From: Cordylochernes scorpioides | Lineage: Eukaryota > Arthropoda > Arachnida > Pseudoscorpiones > Chernetidae | Direction of reading: 5' to 3' | NCBI GenBank assembly: GCA_030710605.1 | Contig: CP092874.1 | Location: 22,075,791 to 22,139,790, forward strand | Length of the DNA stretch: 64,000 nucleotides | Shown here: positions 18,481 to 33,400 of the stretch, piece after piece | Layout: every line of letters starts with the position of its first letter | Position numbering within the stretch: position 1 is the first letter of the stretch | The notes under the pieces: model-generated | Databases searched by the model: none | Told to the model about the DNA's origin: nothing | Seen by the model: the letters and a program-made list of their open reading frames with translations, nothing else | Program-made: the position numbers and the translations under genes

Positions 18481-21400
18481 GTCAGTAGTTCACACTTTCC
18501 ATGACATGCCTTTTTTTACTTACAACTAATTGATCAACTGAGTATAACCTTTTCTAGTCTTTTTTTTTTACTTATCCCTAGTACACATGGTACAGGCCAT
18601 GATAATCATCTTCTTCTTCTTTCTTATCTTCCCTCAATCATATTAGGGTATCAAGTTGTGACCCTTGATGGTGTTTGACAACCATCATGACTGGGTGAAG
18701 TAGAATGTATCTGCCTTTGTCATTAAGACTGGGAGCACTACTCAGTGGCAGGCCGACTTAGCTCCAAAAGAAATGGCTGCCTCTGACATGAGGAACAGAC
18801 GCCATGTGCAGCTGCTCCTAACATGGAGTACAAAAGCTGCTCATCCTGTATCCCTGGATTAGGAGCCCTTACAGGGTACTATCAGCCGGGCCAGCTGAAC
18901 CCAGGTTTTTTAGCGAGCTTGTTACTGCTCCCCCCCCCTCCTTTTTCATCTGGGCTTGGTAGCGACAAAGGCGGAGTTCATGATGATCATGGTAGGTAGA
19001 AGTAGGCGACTGCTTTTACTGTAAGTGCACCACATATCTACACATGTGAAAAGCAGTACGACTTTTTCACTTACAAATGTACCAGAGCCCCATTTGGTGA
19101 CTTGCACTTACTGGTGGGGTTGGACTTTTGCAAGAATCGGAGGCCATTGGAGCATTTATTTTTTAATCAGAAAAAAAGTGCCCAATGCAGGAATCGAACC
19201 CGGGTCGTAGCGGTCAAAAACCAATATTTTGATTATCCTTCCACCACCCTCTAGTCTGAAACACAGTAATATCTTTTACTTTCTTGATTGAAATCTGCTC
19301 TTTTTTTCAGCCTTCACTCTCAATCAAAACATAGATTCTATGCACAAGGGGATATGAAAAAAATGATAGGCTATACTATACTATAACAGGCTATACAATA
19401 GAACCTCCCTATAAAGGACACCTAATTGCAGAGCCAAAGTTTTCTTTAAGGAGAGGTGTTCTCTTACTGGAGAGTTGCTAAATTGTAAAAATGGTAATTT
19501 TGCAAATGAAAACTGTCCTTTGTGGAGAGGTGTCCACTAGCGGGGTGTTCGCTAAAGGGAGGTTTTACTGTATATATAAGTAACCAAATGGGAGTGGAAG
19601 TTAGCGGAACATGTACTCCAAGGATCAACGGGAGATCGTCTATACACCATACTGAAAGGATACATCTTGGAGAATAGATTGGAGAGGATTGGTTTGATAT
19701 TCTAATAGAATGGTCTGTAATTAGAATCTGTGAAATGTTCAAAGCAGGAGTGGTGTTCCATTATGGACCTCATATATATCTTGTCCAAAGATTACACAAA
19801 TTTCATGAGTCCAGACTCCTCGAGCTGTTTGATGATAAGCAGTGATCTATCTCCCGAATGTTCTGTTTAGTGCATCTAATGCAAGGTAAAATTGTGTTCT
19901 GTACTCATGTTAGAGGCTGCAGCAAAGGCATTTGCTTCCTTATTAGGAACAGCCTCAAATTACAGGCTAACTCAGACTTTCACCAAAGTGTGCCAGGATC
20001 ATGGTGCCATCATCAACAAAATCTACACCCCATTCCATGATATCTCCTATTGTACTATATCATCTTCTTCTTCTTCTTATCTCCACTCAATCATATTAGG
20101 GTGTCAAGCCTGTAAAGTCATGATTGGGTGAAGTAGAATGCGTCTGCCTTTGTCATTAAGACTGGGAGCACTACTCAGTGGCAGGCCGACTTAGCTCCAG
20201 TACCATATCATGATGAAAAGCACAAGGTAACAAGACCAAATCCAAATAAATAAATAGTGTGTGACGTTTCAGTAACACCGTTGTTACAATCATCAGACTA
20301 AATTACTGAATGGTACATTCATTCAAGTACATTCAGTACTTTTGTCTGAAGATGGTAACAATGCTGTTACTGAAATTTCACATACTATTTATTTATTTGG
20401 ATATGGTCTTATTACCTTGTATTTTATAATCTAAATTGTGTGCCTTATTATCTTCTTCTTCTTTCTTATCTCCACTCAATCACAGGGAGCCTCTCCTCAG
20501 GACCTGCTCCACCCAGAAGAAAAACCTTATCACCGAAATCATCAGTGCTGCAATTGAGCGCGCTCGGGACTCAGATCCCTTTGTACGTGAGGGCTTATAC
20601 GCGCTCAGGAGGATGTTACTCCCCTGACGGAGTCCAGACTACCTTTGGCAGGGGAACCCCCTGATGTGAATTTTTTAAATTGTAAATTTTTAACTGCCTA
20701 ACTCTCCGGAGTGTAACAATTGACTGAGTTGTCAATAAATGTGTTTTTAATTGTCAATTGTCACTCAATCATATTAGGGTATCAAATTGTGATCCTTGAT
20801 GGTGTCTGTTTGACAACCATCATGACTGGGTGAAGTAGTCTGCCTTTGTCATTAAGACTGGGAGCACTACTCAGTGGCAGGCCGACTTAGCTCCAAAAGA
20901 AATGGCCGCCTCTGACATGAGGAACAGACGCCACGTGCAGCTGCTCCTAACATGGAGTACAAATGCTGCTCATCCTGTATCCTTGGATTTAGGAGCCCTT
21001 ACAGGGTACTATCAGCCGGGCCAGCTGAGCCCAGGTTTTTTAGTGTGCTTGTTACTGCTCCCCCTCCTCCTTTTTCATCCGGGCTTGGGACCAGCAAAGA
21101 CAGAGTTGTGTGCCTTATTATGATGATGAAAAGTATAATAAACATAAGTAATATGGTGTGACTGTAGGTGAATGAAGTGGAACAAGTGAAAGACAAGAAG
21201 GTGGTGGCCAACATCACCTACGTCCTCTCCCTGGATTACACTGAGAGGATGATTGACTCCTGTCGCCATGTGACCTACGGCCAGGCCAACTCACCAGTCT
21301 TTAGCCTCATGTGTGGAGGCCATGTTGCGGACTGTAACGCTACCTATCTCTACCAGCTGGTGTCTGCGATGTCTCCTTTCTCTTTGGTGTTTGACTTCAG

Positions 21401-24400
21401 CAATGAGACCTCAGTGAATATTGACAACAAGTCTTACTACCCACATGACCCTCCAGTCATCCCGTGTGATGAGCCAATCGTCCCGGGAGGTCGTACCTGC
21501 GGATGTATGGATTGTCCTTGCTCATGGCCTCCATTCACCACAGACGTAGAACTCTGGATGATTGGAAATATCCCAGGAATGTACATCGTGGCCTTCGACA
21601 TCTTCATTGCTGTTGTGATAGCTGTAGGAGTGGCTGCACTTGTCATGACTCTCCGCTCTTCACGAGCCAGGGGTAAGTCTTCTTGTTGTTATTTGCTCTT
21701 TATGGGTTCACTGAACTTATATCTCTTGATTGATTGATATTTTTTGAGGATGGCATTTTTAATTAATGATCTTCACACAATATGGAAGTAACGAATCCCC
21801 ACATTTATAAAATTATGCGAGATGAGAGTGGGTGGCTGCACTTGTCATGACTCTCCGCTCTTCACGAGTAAGGGGTAAGTCTTCTTGTTATTTGCTCTTT
21901 ATGGGTTCACCAAACTTATATCTCTTGATTGATTGATATTTTTTGAGGATGGTATTTCATATAACAATCTTCACACAATATGGAAGCAACAAATCCCCAC
22001 ATTTATCAAATTATGCGAGATGAGAGTGGGTGGCTGCACTTGTCATGACTCTCCGCTCTTCACGAGCCAGAGGTAAGTCTGGTTGTTGTTGTTTGCTCTT
22101 TATGGGTTCACCGAACTTATATCTCTTGATTGATTGATATTTTGAGGATGGTATTTCATATCACAATCTTCACACAATATGGAAGTAATGAATCCCCACA
22201 TTCATCAAATTATGCGAGATGAGAGGAATAAATCTTCCCTTATTTCTTTCTCCCTTTTTCCCCCTCCAGAATATTCAAATATTTAGAATCACCACCAAAT
22301 AAAATTACTTTTTCCAATATCTTAAACATAATACATAATTGAGAAAAAGGCATCTCCTTATCTCACAACTGAAAGTTGCTGATGGCTTGTGCCATCCATA
22401 AGGAGAGATCTTTTTTCTTAATTTATCCATCTTATCCCAGTACACATTCGTACTATTTTTTCATATAGATGGAAATTTGGCCCAGCCACTTCGCCAGCAA
22501 AACATCTCTTTGGCAGATTGTCAAGATTCCATTAGATCCTGTGTGAATCTCATGGAATAAAGTCCGCCCTAAGCTGACGAGGGTCATTAGCCCGAAACCA
22601 TGGTCTCTAGATGGACGCTTTTCAGTTTGCCAAAGCTGGTGTTATGGCTTTGTCACCGACCCGAGACCGCTAGTTTGCCGTGACGGTCAATAGATGGCGT
22701 CTAGTTTTGACGTCTATTTTGATGGGAGAGGCGACCTTTATCTCTTTAGATTATTTTTTCATAATACAGTTAAACCTGTCTATAGCACCTCCTCTTGGGA
22801 CTCACCAAATTAGGGTGCTATAGAGAGGGGGTGCTATAGACAGGTCACTTTTAATGTAAATCACATCATACTACGTATTTAAAATCGGGCTCTATAGAGA
22901 GGAAGACCCTATTTAGAGTAGAGGAGGCACTATAGACAGGTTTAACTGTATATTCAGTTTGATTTTTCTCCCCTTCATTAATAAGTGCAGTAGCACTTTA
23001 CCTATTAAAAAAAAATCTCTGTGATGTTATTTAATCTTTCTTATCTGAGATGATAAATCTCAGTTATCTCTGAATCTCTGTTATGTAGAACAAACTCAGT
23101 CATCTTATCTCTTGGAATGTCAACTATGCAGCTGCTATGTAGGGCATTTTCTTGGAAGCACAGTACAGCATACTCCATGAGAGGACCCTCCCGCTAACGG
23201 AAATATCTCTATAAAGGACAGTTTTCATTGATAAAGTTACCATTTTTAATATTTAGCAACTCTCCGGTAAGAAGACACCTCTCTATAAAAGATAGTTTTC
23301 ATTGAAATAATAACCATTTTTACTATTTATAAGCTCTCCAGTGAGAGGACACCTCTCCATAAAAGACACTTTGGCTCTGCAACTCTGTGATGTCCTTTAC
23401 AGAGAGGTTTTACTGTACAGTAGAACCTCCCTGTAAAGGACAACACCTAATTGCAGAACCAAAGTGTCCTTTAAGGAGTGGTGTCCTCTTACTGGAGAAT
23501 TGCTATATAGTAAAAATGGTAATTTTGTAAATGAAAACTGTCTTTTATAGAGAGGTGTCTTCTTACTGGAGAGTTGCTAAATATTTAAAAATGGTAGTTT
23601 TGCAAATGAAAACTGTCCTTTATAGAGAGGTGTCTTCTTACTGGAGAGTTGCTAAATAGTAAAAATGGTAATTTTGGTGATAAAAGCTGTCCTCTATAGA
23701 AAGGTATCTTCTAGTGTAAGTGTCCTCTCATGGAGGTTGTTCTACTGTATAGGGAATCTCTTAATAAAAGCAACAGTGTGTAAAGACATCATAATGTCCT
23801 ATGTTTAAAATGTCCAAATTATTATTATTTTTTAAAAACTGTGATTATATATAACAAAGTGGCTATAACAATATAAAATTTGGTACTAAGTGATGTTGCT
23901 GTAGTGAGATTTGACTCAGTTGGCAGTTAAAAAATGCCAACATTTTGTTATTTATTGTTGTTGAATATATATCACTTTTTTTGCAAATAGAAAGTAATTT
24001 TTTTTTCTCTTATCCCTAGTACACATGGTACAGGCCATGATAATCATGGTGGGTAGTTAGCGACTGCTTTTTACTGTGAGCGCACCACATGTCTACACAT
24101 GTGAAAGCAGTTCGACTTTGCACTTACAAATGTGCCAGAGCCCCGTTTGGTTACTTGCACTCGCTGGTGGAGTTGGACTTATGCAAGAATTGGGGGGCCA
24201 TTGGAGCATTTTTTTTTTTAAACAGAAAAAAAGTGTCCAATGCGGGAATCGAACCCGGGTCGTAGTGGTCGAAAACCAAACATAAGTAATAATATCTATA
24301 AGTGTTTCAACAAAAGATTTTTTAGCTTACATTGTAACAGATTTCAACCTCCCTATAAATATGCTTGATTTCAAACCGCATCTGAGAAAAAGGCCAAATT

Positions 24401-27400
24401 AATATCACAAGGTACAATAAAAATAAACAATTTCTATTGCCCTTACTGCAATGTAAAAATTAATTTATTTAAAAAAAAAAGAATCATACCAGTCTTTAAT
24501 AGTTTTGAATTTTGATAACAGATGGTGCATTAATGCATCATAACACCCATCTATATACAGTAGAACTTCCCTGTAAAGGACAACACCTAATTACAGAGCC
24601 AAAGTGTCCTTTAGGGAGAGATGTTTTCTTACCAGAGAGTTGCTAAATTGTAAAAATGGTAATTTTTCAAATGAAAACTGTTCTTTGTAGAGAGGTGTCC
24701 GCTAACTGGATGACCGCTAAAGGGAGGTGGCAAGCTATATTTAGGGCAAGTGGGTAGATTTTTTTGTTATTTAGAATTGTCATATTTTTTTTTTACCTTT
24801 ATGAGGAGAATAGTGGTATATAAACTGTTGGTTTTTTTTTGACAACCATACCAGCAGAACAAATCTTGTATTGTTTTTTTTTTTTTCTGTTTTCTCTTTA
24901 AAAGCAATTGATTTAATGGATTCTATATTCTTGCCTTCTCATGGTTATCTCCTTTATTTTTTTTTGCACCACATCTGTGCTTCTCCTGTATATTTATATA
25001 TATATTGCGCGTCTATAATAGTTTTGAATTTTAATAGATGGGTGTTGTTGTGTCTCTACAACTACTCCAGGTCACCGAGATCCACTAAGTCAGAGATAAA
25101 ACCTTTATTGGCTCATAACACTAGTATGACTGAATATTTACAATTTAATGATACATATATATATACATAAAAATAATTAACATACAAACAAACAAACACT
25201 ATGCAAAACCTTATTTGCATATCTCGACAATTTATCTAAACATAACTATTGTTATGCAAAACACCACAGGTGTATAATTAGCCTTATAATTAATCAAAAA
25301 AAAGAATCATCTAAAATTGAAAAGATAAAACCAAAAAGGTTCACACAAAACAAAATTCCAACATTCCCAGGTTGCTATGTTGACCAATCTCCACTCTAAT
25401 CTTATCAATATCTTATCCTCCTACGTAGAAACTATTGTGTGTTGGTCACCTCAACTTATCTTTCCTACCACTCTAGTGGACTTTGTTTGTCTTTCTTTCT
25501 TTCTTTGGAGGATCTACTATGATAAGTTGTTGTCTAATCATATATCCTGGTTGTCTATCTTTTTCTTCTACACTCCATGTGTGCTTCTCCTGTATGTTTG
25601 TATAGATCACAAGGTTTTTTTGATAATAATAATAAAAAAATGAAGACATGATTTTTTTATTCTCAATTGAAGACTGCTGTCTTATTGTTGTTTCTTATCC
25701 CCTTGTGTAAAGATTACATGAATTCCATGAGGAGTCAATGCTCCTCGAGCTGTTTTATGATAAGCAGCAGTCTCTCCCAAAGGTCCTGTTTAGTACATAT
25801 AATACAAGCCAAAATGTGTTCTGGAGGTGCAGGTGCCAAGCTATATTTTGGACAAGTGGGGTAGATTTTGTTGTTATTTAGAATTGTCATAATTTTTACA
25901 TTTATGGGGAGAATAGTGGTATATAAACCATTAATTTTTTTTGACAATCATACCACCAGAACAAATCTTGTATTATTATTTTTTTTTATGTTTCTAAAAG
26001 CAATTGATTTTAATGGATTCTATATTCTTGCCTCCTCCTGGTTGTTTCCTTTTTTTTTCTGCACTTCATCTGTGCTTCTCCTATGTGTGTGTTATTGCAA
26101 GGTTTTTTTTTCTTTTAAAATAGCAATAATTATAAAAAATAGTTGAAAGATAATTTACACAATCTCTTTCCCACACAATAAGAGACAGAGTTTTCATTTT
26201 TTACTTTTGTTGGCAGCACATACAAGGTAATTTTTACTTTTTTTTGGCAACATATACAAGATAATAAGACCAAAACCAAATAAATAAATAGTGTGTGATG
26301 TTTAGGTAACAGCATTGTTACCATCATCAGACAAACGTTCTAAAAGTGGGTAATAGTAATACAGTAGAACCTCCATGAGAGAACACTCATGCTAGAGGAC
26401 GACTCTCTCTATAAAGGACAGTTTTCATTTTCAAAATTTCTCATTTTTACTATTTAACAACTCTCCAGTAAGAGGACACCTATCTCTAAAGAACACTTTT
26501 GGCTCTGCAATTAGGTATTGTCCTTTACAGGGAGGTTTTACTGTAATTGAAAGATAATAGACATGATCTCTCTCCCAATAAGAGACAGATTTGTCATTTT
26601 TACTTTTGATAACAACACAAAGTACCAAGATCCAATCCAAATCAATAAATAGTGTGTGATGTTTCGATAACAACATTGTTACCACCATCAGACAAAAGTT
26701 GATTGTTTTTTACCCTAAAAGCAATTGAATCAATGGATGCTACATTCTTGCATGAATCTGATTCACCAGTGATTACATGTAACCTAATAGGACTCCGATA
26801 AGGTACAATTAGGATTATAAATTAGAAAAACAAGGTTAAAGGATACCAAATCCAAATAAATAGTGTGTGCTGTTTCTTTTACAATGTTGTTGTCATTTTC
26901 AGACAAAATTACTATAGAAATATTAGGGTGGTGTTTATTTTGTAAATATTAAAAGGTATGGTTTTTTCATATATAAAGCTATCCTGAATTTTTGGCCAAG
27001 ATCCCACACTAGTCTTGTTTAGTGTTACTGTGGTTTAATATAGTAGAGGAGAGCTTGTGAAATTCAGTAATTCATAATATTAATACCAATAATACCAATT
27101 CTGCACATAACTGGTACAGAGCAGGAGGGACAATTCTGTCCTCCCAAGGAAACAAGTCTTTGATTTCCAGTCTTAAGTCTGGTCATCTATGGACAATGAC
27201 TTTCCAGAATGGTTGAAGGTTTTCCCACTATGTACTAAGTGCAATTCTCAACCTGCAACCCCAAACCACATCATTGACTGTATTGACTCATCTATTGATG
27301 AGCTGTACTCATTCCAGTAGACACTATCAACAAGCTTGATACCCTGATATGATTGTTGAGTGGAGATAAGAAAGAGTAATTTTTAAAGTGTGTTTTCTCA

Positions 27401-30400
27401 TACAAACAGAGCATATATAGTAAGAAACGAACAATAGAATCGATCAATAAAAAATTCATATCTTTTAAATGGTGGGATTCCTTTGACATTAAACTCTTTC
27501 TATAGACCTACTTTGGTCAATTTTAATGAAGTCATATGGTATTGAGAGATACACTCATGGACAAAACTTAAGGAAGTTGTACCTTTTAGCATGTATATCG
27601 GGACAATAACTCTGTAAGACATTAGTGACCTTTATTGAAGACACACAAGATAACCAAGTGTGAACAAAATTGTCTCTTTCAAAAAAAAAAAAAACTGTTA
27701 CTGTTACTTGTACTGTTGGAGGGTGGACAAGGCATCTGAGCTAAGAAGGGGCCAATCAGAGATGAGGATAAAGTTTTGTCCATGTGTTAAAATAATTGTG
27801 TCTTGATAAAGCACAATTTGGATTATAGATTCAAGAAAATAAGACCTAATCCAAATAATTTAATAGTGTGTGAGGTTTCGGTAACAATGCTGTTAGAAAA
27901 ATGTCACATACTTTTAAATTATTTGGATTAGGTCTTATTTTCTTGTATCTATAATTGTGTCTTATTATATCTTCGTGATCATTATCTCTACTTATATATA
28001 TGTTATATTAAAATATTTTATTTAAAATGTTATATATAAAAATATTTTATTTTAAAAATTATAATTTCATAGATCCTAATACTCTGTTAAATCGACCGCC
28101 AGAGGTCATGCTTCCCCTATAAAAACTCATTGTTCTTCCCCGATGGCCGGCTCAAAACATTTGTATATTATGTAAATAAGCTTTTCATTTTTTTATTGTT
28201 ACGCCTTAAGCCAGGCAGTACTTTTTACCAAATTATGTTTTCATGTATTCCTTTAGCGCAATTAAAGCTATTTTTAATAACTAATTTCATTATAATCTCT
28301 TCCACGACTGCATACCAAAATCAAGCAAATGACCAATAATTTCTCTACAAGTAATTAATATCAAAATACAACAGAAATCTCATTCATCTTTGTTTTTATA
28401 ACATTTATATATATATATATAGAAATATGTAAAGAGATACTGAACTGTGGTGTGTAAACAGTTGCCGAGAGCACAGACAACCTGGTGGAAGAAGAGTCCA
28501 GCAGAAAACCTCCCATGGAAGAACCACTGGACCACAGTGTCTCACTCAGTGCTACAGAGAGATGGCTACAAGACAGGTTCCGCTCCTGGGGACTGATCTG
28601 TGCCAAGTATCCCGGCACTGTTATCTGTACATCCCTGGCTCTGGTGGTTATTCTCTCCTGCGGCGCCATTTTCTTCCAGGTGGTCACAGATCCTGTGGAG
28701 CTGTGGTCTGCTCCAGACAGTCTGGCTCGCATCCAGAGGAACAAGTTCAACTCAGACTTTGAGTGAGTGTCCACACCTTCAATTTCCCTCCACTTCTCCA
28801 TAATAATGTTTCATCTATTACACCTGCAATTTTCTATTTTAAAAAATTCTTTTTACGTACAAGCCATGATAATTATGGTGGGTAGAAGTTGACGACTGTT
28901 TTTACTGTAAGTGTACCACATATCTACACATGTGAAAAGCAGTTCACCTTTTGCACTTAAAAATATGCCAGAGCACTGTTTGGTTACTTGCACTCGCTGG
29001 TGGGGTTGAACTTTTGCAAGAATGGGGGACCATTGGAGCATTTTTTTTTTAATTAGAAAAAAGTGCCCAATGCAGAATTTGATCCCGGGTCGTAGCGGTC
29101 AAAAACCAACGGTTTAACCACCCGTCCACCGACCCCCAATTTTCTAATATAGCTTTGATATGAAACCATATTTGCGGAAGAGCTTTGCTCAATGCAATTT
29201 TCTTGAAATTATATGTATGTACCTCTACAGACCTATAAACTTATGTCCATAGATTCCCTAAACACTCCCAAACTGTCTTCCTTACTAAATGCAAGGTATA
29301 TAAGAAAACCAATCCAATACAATAGTATAGTGGTCTGGAGATTGATTTGACGAGGCCGCTGAAAGGTTCATCACTAATGAACCAAAAGCTCTCTTATTCA
29401 ATAACTTTTATCCTTACAGTAAGGTATGTAGAGATATTATAGAGATGTAATAATATTTGATGATTTATGTAAAAAATAAAAAAGAACATATTGCCAAAAA
29501 TGATAATTAAATGTATAAATGTCACATCTGTTTTGCCATTATCATCAGGTTTCAATTTGATCATCCGTTATCATCAATTTTCATCCATCCTCTCTTGAAT
29601 GGCAATAAGGTCTGATATACAGTAAAACTACCTCCCTATAAAGGACAACACCTAATTGCATAGCTAAAGTGTCCTTTAGGAAGAGGTGTCCTCTTAACGG
29701 AGAGTTACTAAATAGCAAAAATGGTAATTTTGCCAATGAAAACTGTGGAGAGGTGTCCGATAGAGTGAGTGCTCTATACTAAAAGGAGGTTCTACTGTAT
29801 TAATCCATGTCTTTTACATTGTTAATCCATTTTTTTTTTGTTTGAGATTTTTATCTCTCTTCTCTCTCCCCTTTATCTAAAGGAGAAAGAATTCAATACA
29901 ATAAAATAAGCAGATGTATATGACTGTATGATAGCATCATTGCAACCAATTTCAAACTGCAAAACTTGAGTCTAATGGAAAAATATACTTCTTCATTTAA
30001 AATAGATGCAAAAGTCAACAGTCTCTGGAAATAATCAGGTCAGTTTACAACAACATCAACAATATTTTTAAGGTGTTATGTTTATTAATTCTTTGATGGG
30101 GTCTCTCTCTGATTCCTTCTCATTAGTCCATAATGGGAGAGAATAGAATAAAGATGAATATAATGATAAGGTACAATTTGGATTATAGATTAGAACTACA
30201 AGATATAATAAGACCATAATATACCCATTTCTTGATTTCTCAAGAAGCCTCTGGGACAAAATCTTTTTGGTCGCAGTGGTACAGCCTACTCCACCTTGAC
30301 AAGCTCCAAAAGTGTGAAATGCATTCGTGGATGGCTTTTCTTGATTTATCAAGAAATTGGGTTGGCCAAATATCAGGGAACAGGCTAAATCAATGTTTAG

Positions 30401-33400
30401 TTGATTTCTGTTCCACCAGATGGCACTCTGCCATCTTCTGTTGTTGTTGTTTCTTATCCCCTTGTGTAAAGATTACACGAATTCCATGTGTAATGCCATC
30501 TGTAAAGCACATGTGCTCCTGGTCAGGATATGCCTTTTTTATTTTTAATAATAAGACCTAATCCAATTAGGATTTGGTGTTATTACCTTGTAGTTAAAAT
30601 GATAAAGCACAATTTGGATTATAGATACAAGAAAATAAGACCTAATCCAAATAATTTAATAGTTTGTGACGTTTTGGTAACAGCATTGTTACCATCATCA
30701 AACAAAAGAATAAATGAGAAATTATTTAGATTAGGTCTTATTACCTTGTAGTTCAAAGATGAATATAGAAAAAAAGATAAGGATAATCAGACAAAAAGGT
30801 TGACTCACATTTATAAAATAGCTGTGTTAGACAAGTTTCTTATCCTTCCAGTATCTCTTTGGAGAACAATTGGCCAGATAATGGCATTCTCTCTCTTTTT
30901 ATCTTAAGTGTAAGGAATACACACAGAGTAGGAGAGACAAGTCTATGGTCTCATTCCTGTTGATTCACATCTTTTTGTTGGCAATGGAATGTCAGTTCTC
31001 TTCATTGTAGTATGTTGGTATGATGGTATTGTCATTGTCCAAAACTTAGAAAATTCTTTAACTACAAATAGTCAAGCTAATCAAGATAAAATCATAACCT
31101 TCTTTATTATGGACTTTAAAGAGACTTAAATTTGAAACTGTATTAGGGAAAATGATCTTTTTTTAATAAATAGGTTGCACTTATATACTCATAGACGAAA
31201 CTTAAGAAAGTGGAAAGTCTTTGTCACCGGTTAACTATATATTTATATATATTTTTTAAGAATACAGAGGCAATTTAGTTCACACTAATGACTAGTTCAG
31301 TAGTGTGTCACTAGTTCACACACATTTCAGAGTTATTGTCTTAATCCCGATATACATAATAAAAGGTACAATTTTGTCCATGAGTGTATGTTATCTTGTA
31401 TGTCTTCAATAAAAATCACTGTAACATCTTTCAGAGTTATTGTCCGAATCTTGAATCTGAAAGATATTACAGTGACCTTTATTGAAGACACACAAGATAA
31501 CCAAGTGTGAACAAAATTCCCTTGTCTCCATAAAAAAAAAAAAGATGAATGGTAATATCAAAGATTTTCCAATTCCTTAAGTGTTGTCCATGAGTATACT
31601 TGTGGATTTAAGAGTATTAAATTACATTCTAATATAGCAAACCTCTATTAAGACTTTAAACAAAGTATGAAACCTAAATAATGAGGTAACTTTTAAAAGA
31701 GGTCGATTTTCCAATGGACAGGCTATACTAAATTAATAAAAGAGAAAACTTGTCATAAACATAACAGATTATATAAAAAAGCTGTTCTTTTCTAAGTTGA
31801 AAGAGACTTATTTTTGACATGTTCCAGTTCATAGGAATGAGATGTATATTTTTAAAATATTCCTCTTAACTATACTTTAATCACAAGGGAATAAGACCAA
31901 ATCCAAATAAATAAATAGTGTGTGACATTTCGGTAACAGTGTTGTTACCATTTTCAGACAAAAGTACTGAATGAGTACTCATTCTACAAGTACTACATTC
32001 AGTACTTTTGTCTGAAGATTGTAGCAACGCTGTTACCGAAACGTCACACACTATTTATTTATTTGGATTTGGTCTTATTACCTCGTGTTTATAATCAATA
32101 ATCCAAATTGTGTCTTATCATTAACTATACTTTGAAAGATTCTATTTAAAGTTTTTTTTTTCTCTCCCAAAGTCTTTGACCTTTTTTTTTAGTTTTGTAT
32201 TCACTTGTGTGCCACACAATGGTTTTGTGATCTTATCTGTTAGTTAACAATGCATGTGTTTGTGCCACACTGATTAGGGAGAAGAATTGATTTTCAAACT
32301 GATAGGAAGACAATTGATAATTAGCAACGTCGTTTATTGACTTGTGTTCTCATCATCAACAAAAATAAAACTGGAATAAAATACTGTATGGCATTACTGT
32401 TGTTGTTGTTTCTTATCCCCTTGTGTAAAGATTACACGAATTCCATGAGTTCATGCTCCTTGGCATTACTGTGGTTTAGATGACCTTGAATAATGTGCCA
32501 TGACAATGTTAACCTATTAAGACAAAAATAATTTCCCTATTTTCTATAGAAGAAGAAGTCGGAGAGAAGCTATATAAAGAATCTCTTCTCCCTGGGTCGG
32601 TGGAAGGGTGGTCTAAACCGTTTGTTTTCGACCGCTACGACCTAGATCGAATTTCGCATTGGGCACTTCTTTCTGATTAAAAAAAAAAATGCTCCAATAT
32701 GGACATCAATCTTGCAAAAGTTCAACCCCACCATCGAATACTAGTAATCAAATGGGGCTTTAGCACATATGTATGTGAAAAGTCGAACTGCTTTTCACAT
32801 GTTTAAGCATGTAGTGCAAGCATGTCAAACTCAAATCCTAACACGGGCCAAATAAAAAAGTAATAAGATTATGTGGGCCGCAAAAAAAGAAAACAAGTAA
32901 TTAAATATTTATAGTAACATTTATGTAGGTTTATTTTAAAAAATACTAATAAGAAAAAAGAAAGTAAAGTTAATATTTTCTCCCTGATATTTGGCATCTC
33001 TTTTCTGCTACCATCTTTCCTACTTCGGGTGAACTCTTGTTCGCAGTGATTAATTTTAAAACTGACCCAAGGTTAAGGTCAGTAATTCTCGATCTGATTG
33101 GAGACTTATTTCCTTTCATAAGTGAAAATAACTGCTCGCACCAATAAGTACTTCCAAACATGGACATAATTTCATATGCTAATTTTCGAGTGTTTTCAAA
33201 TCTGGCTGGCAAATATTTGTAAAATTCAGAAATTAAAATTATGTATAATTACAATTTTTAAAAATTAGGCTACAAATTTTTATTATTATTTTTTTAAATT
33301 TATTTAAAAATTTTTATTAAAATATATTGTCTGGTGGGCCGCAAATTTATTCGTTGTGGGCCACATGAGGCCCGCGGGCCGCGAGTTTGACATGCTTGAT

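Noticed and set aside
28361..28801. Minus-strand open frame of about 146 codons
   Set aside because: Antisense shadow of the NPC1 exon at 28462-28762; no family resemblance.
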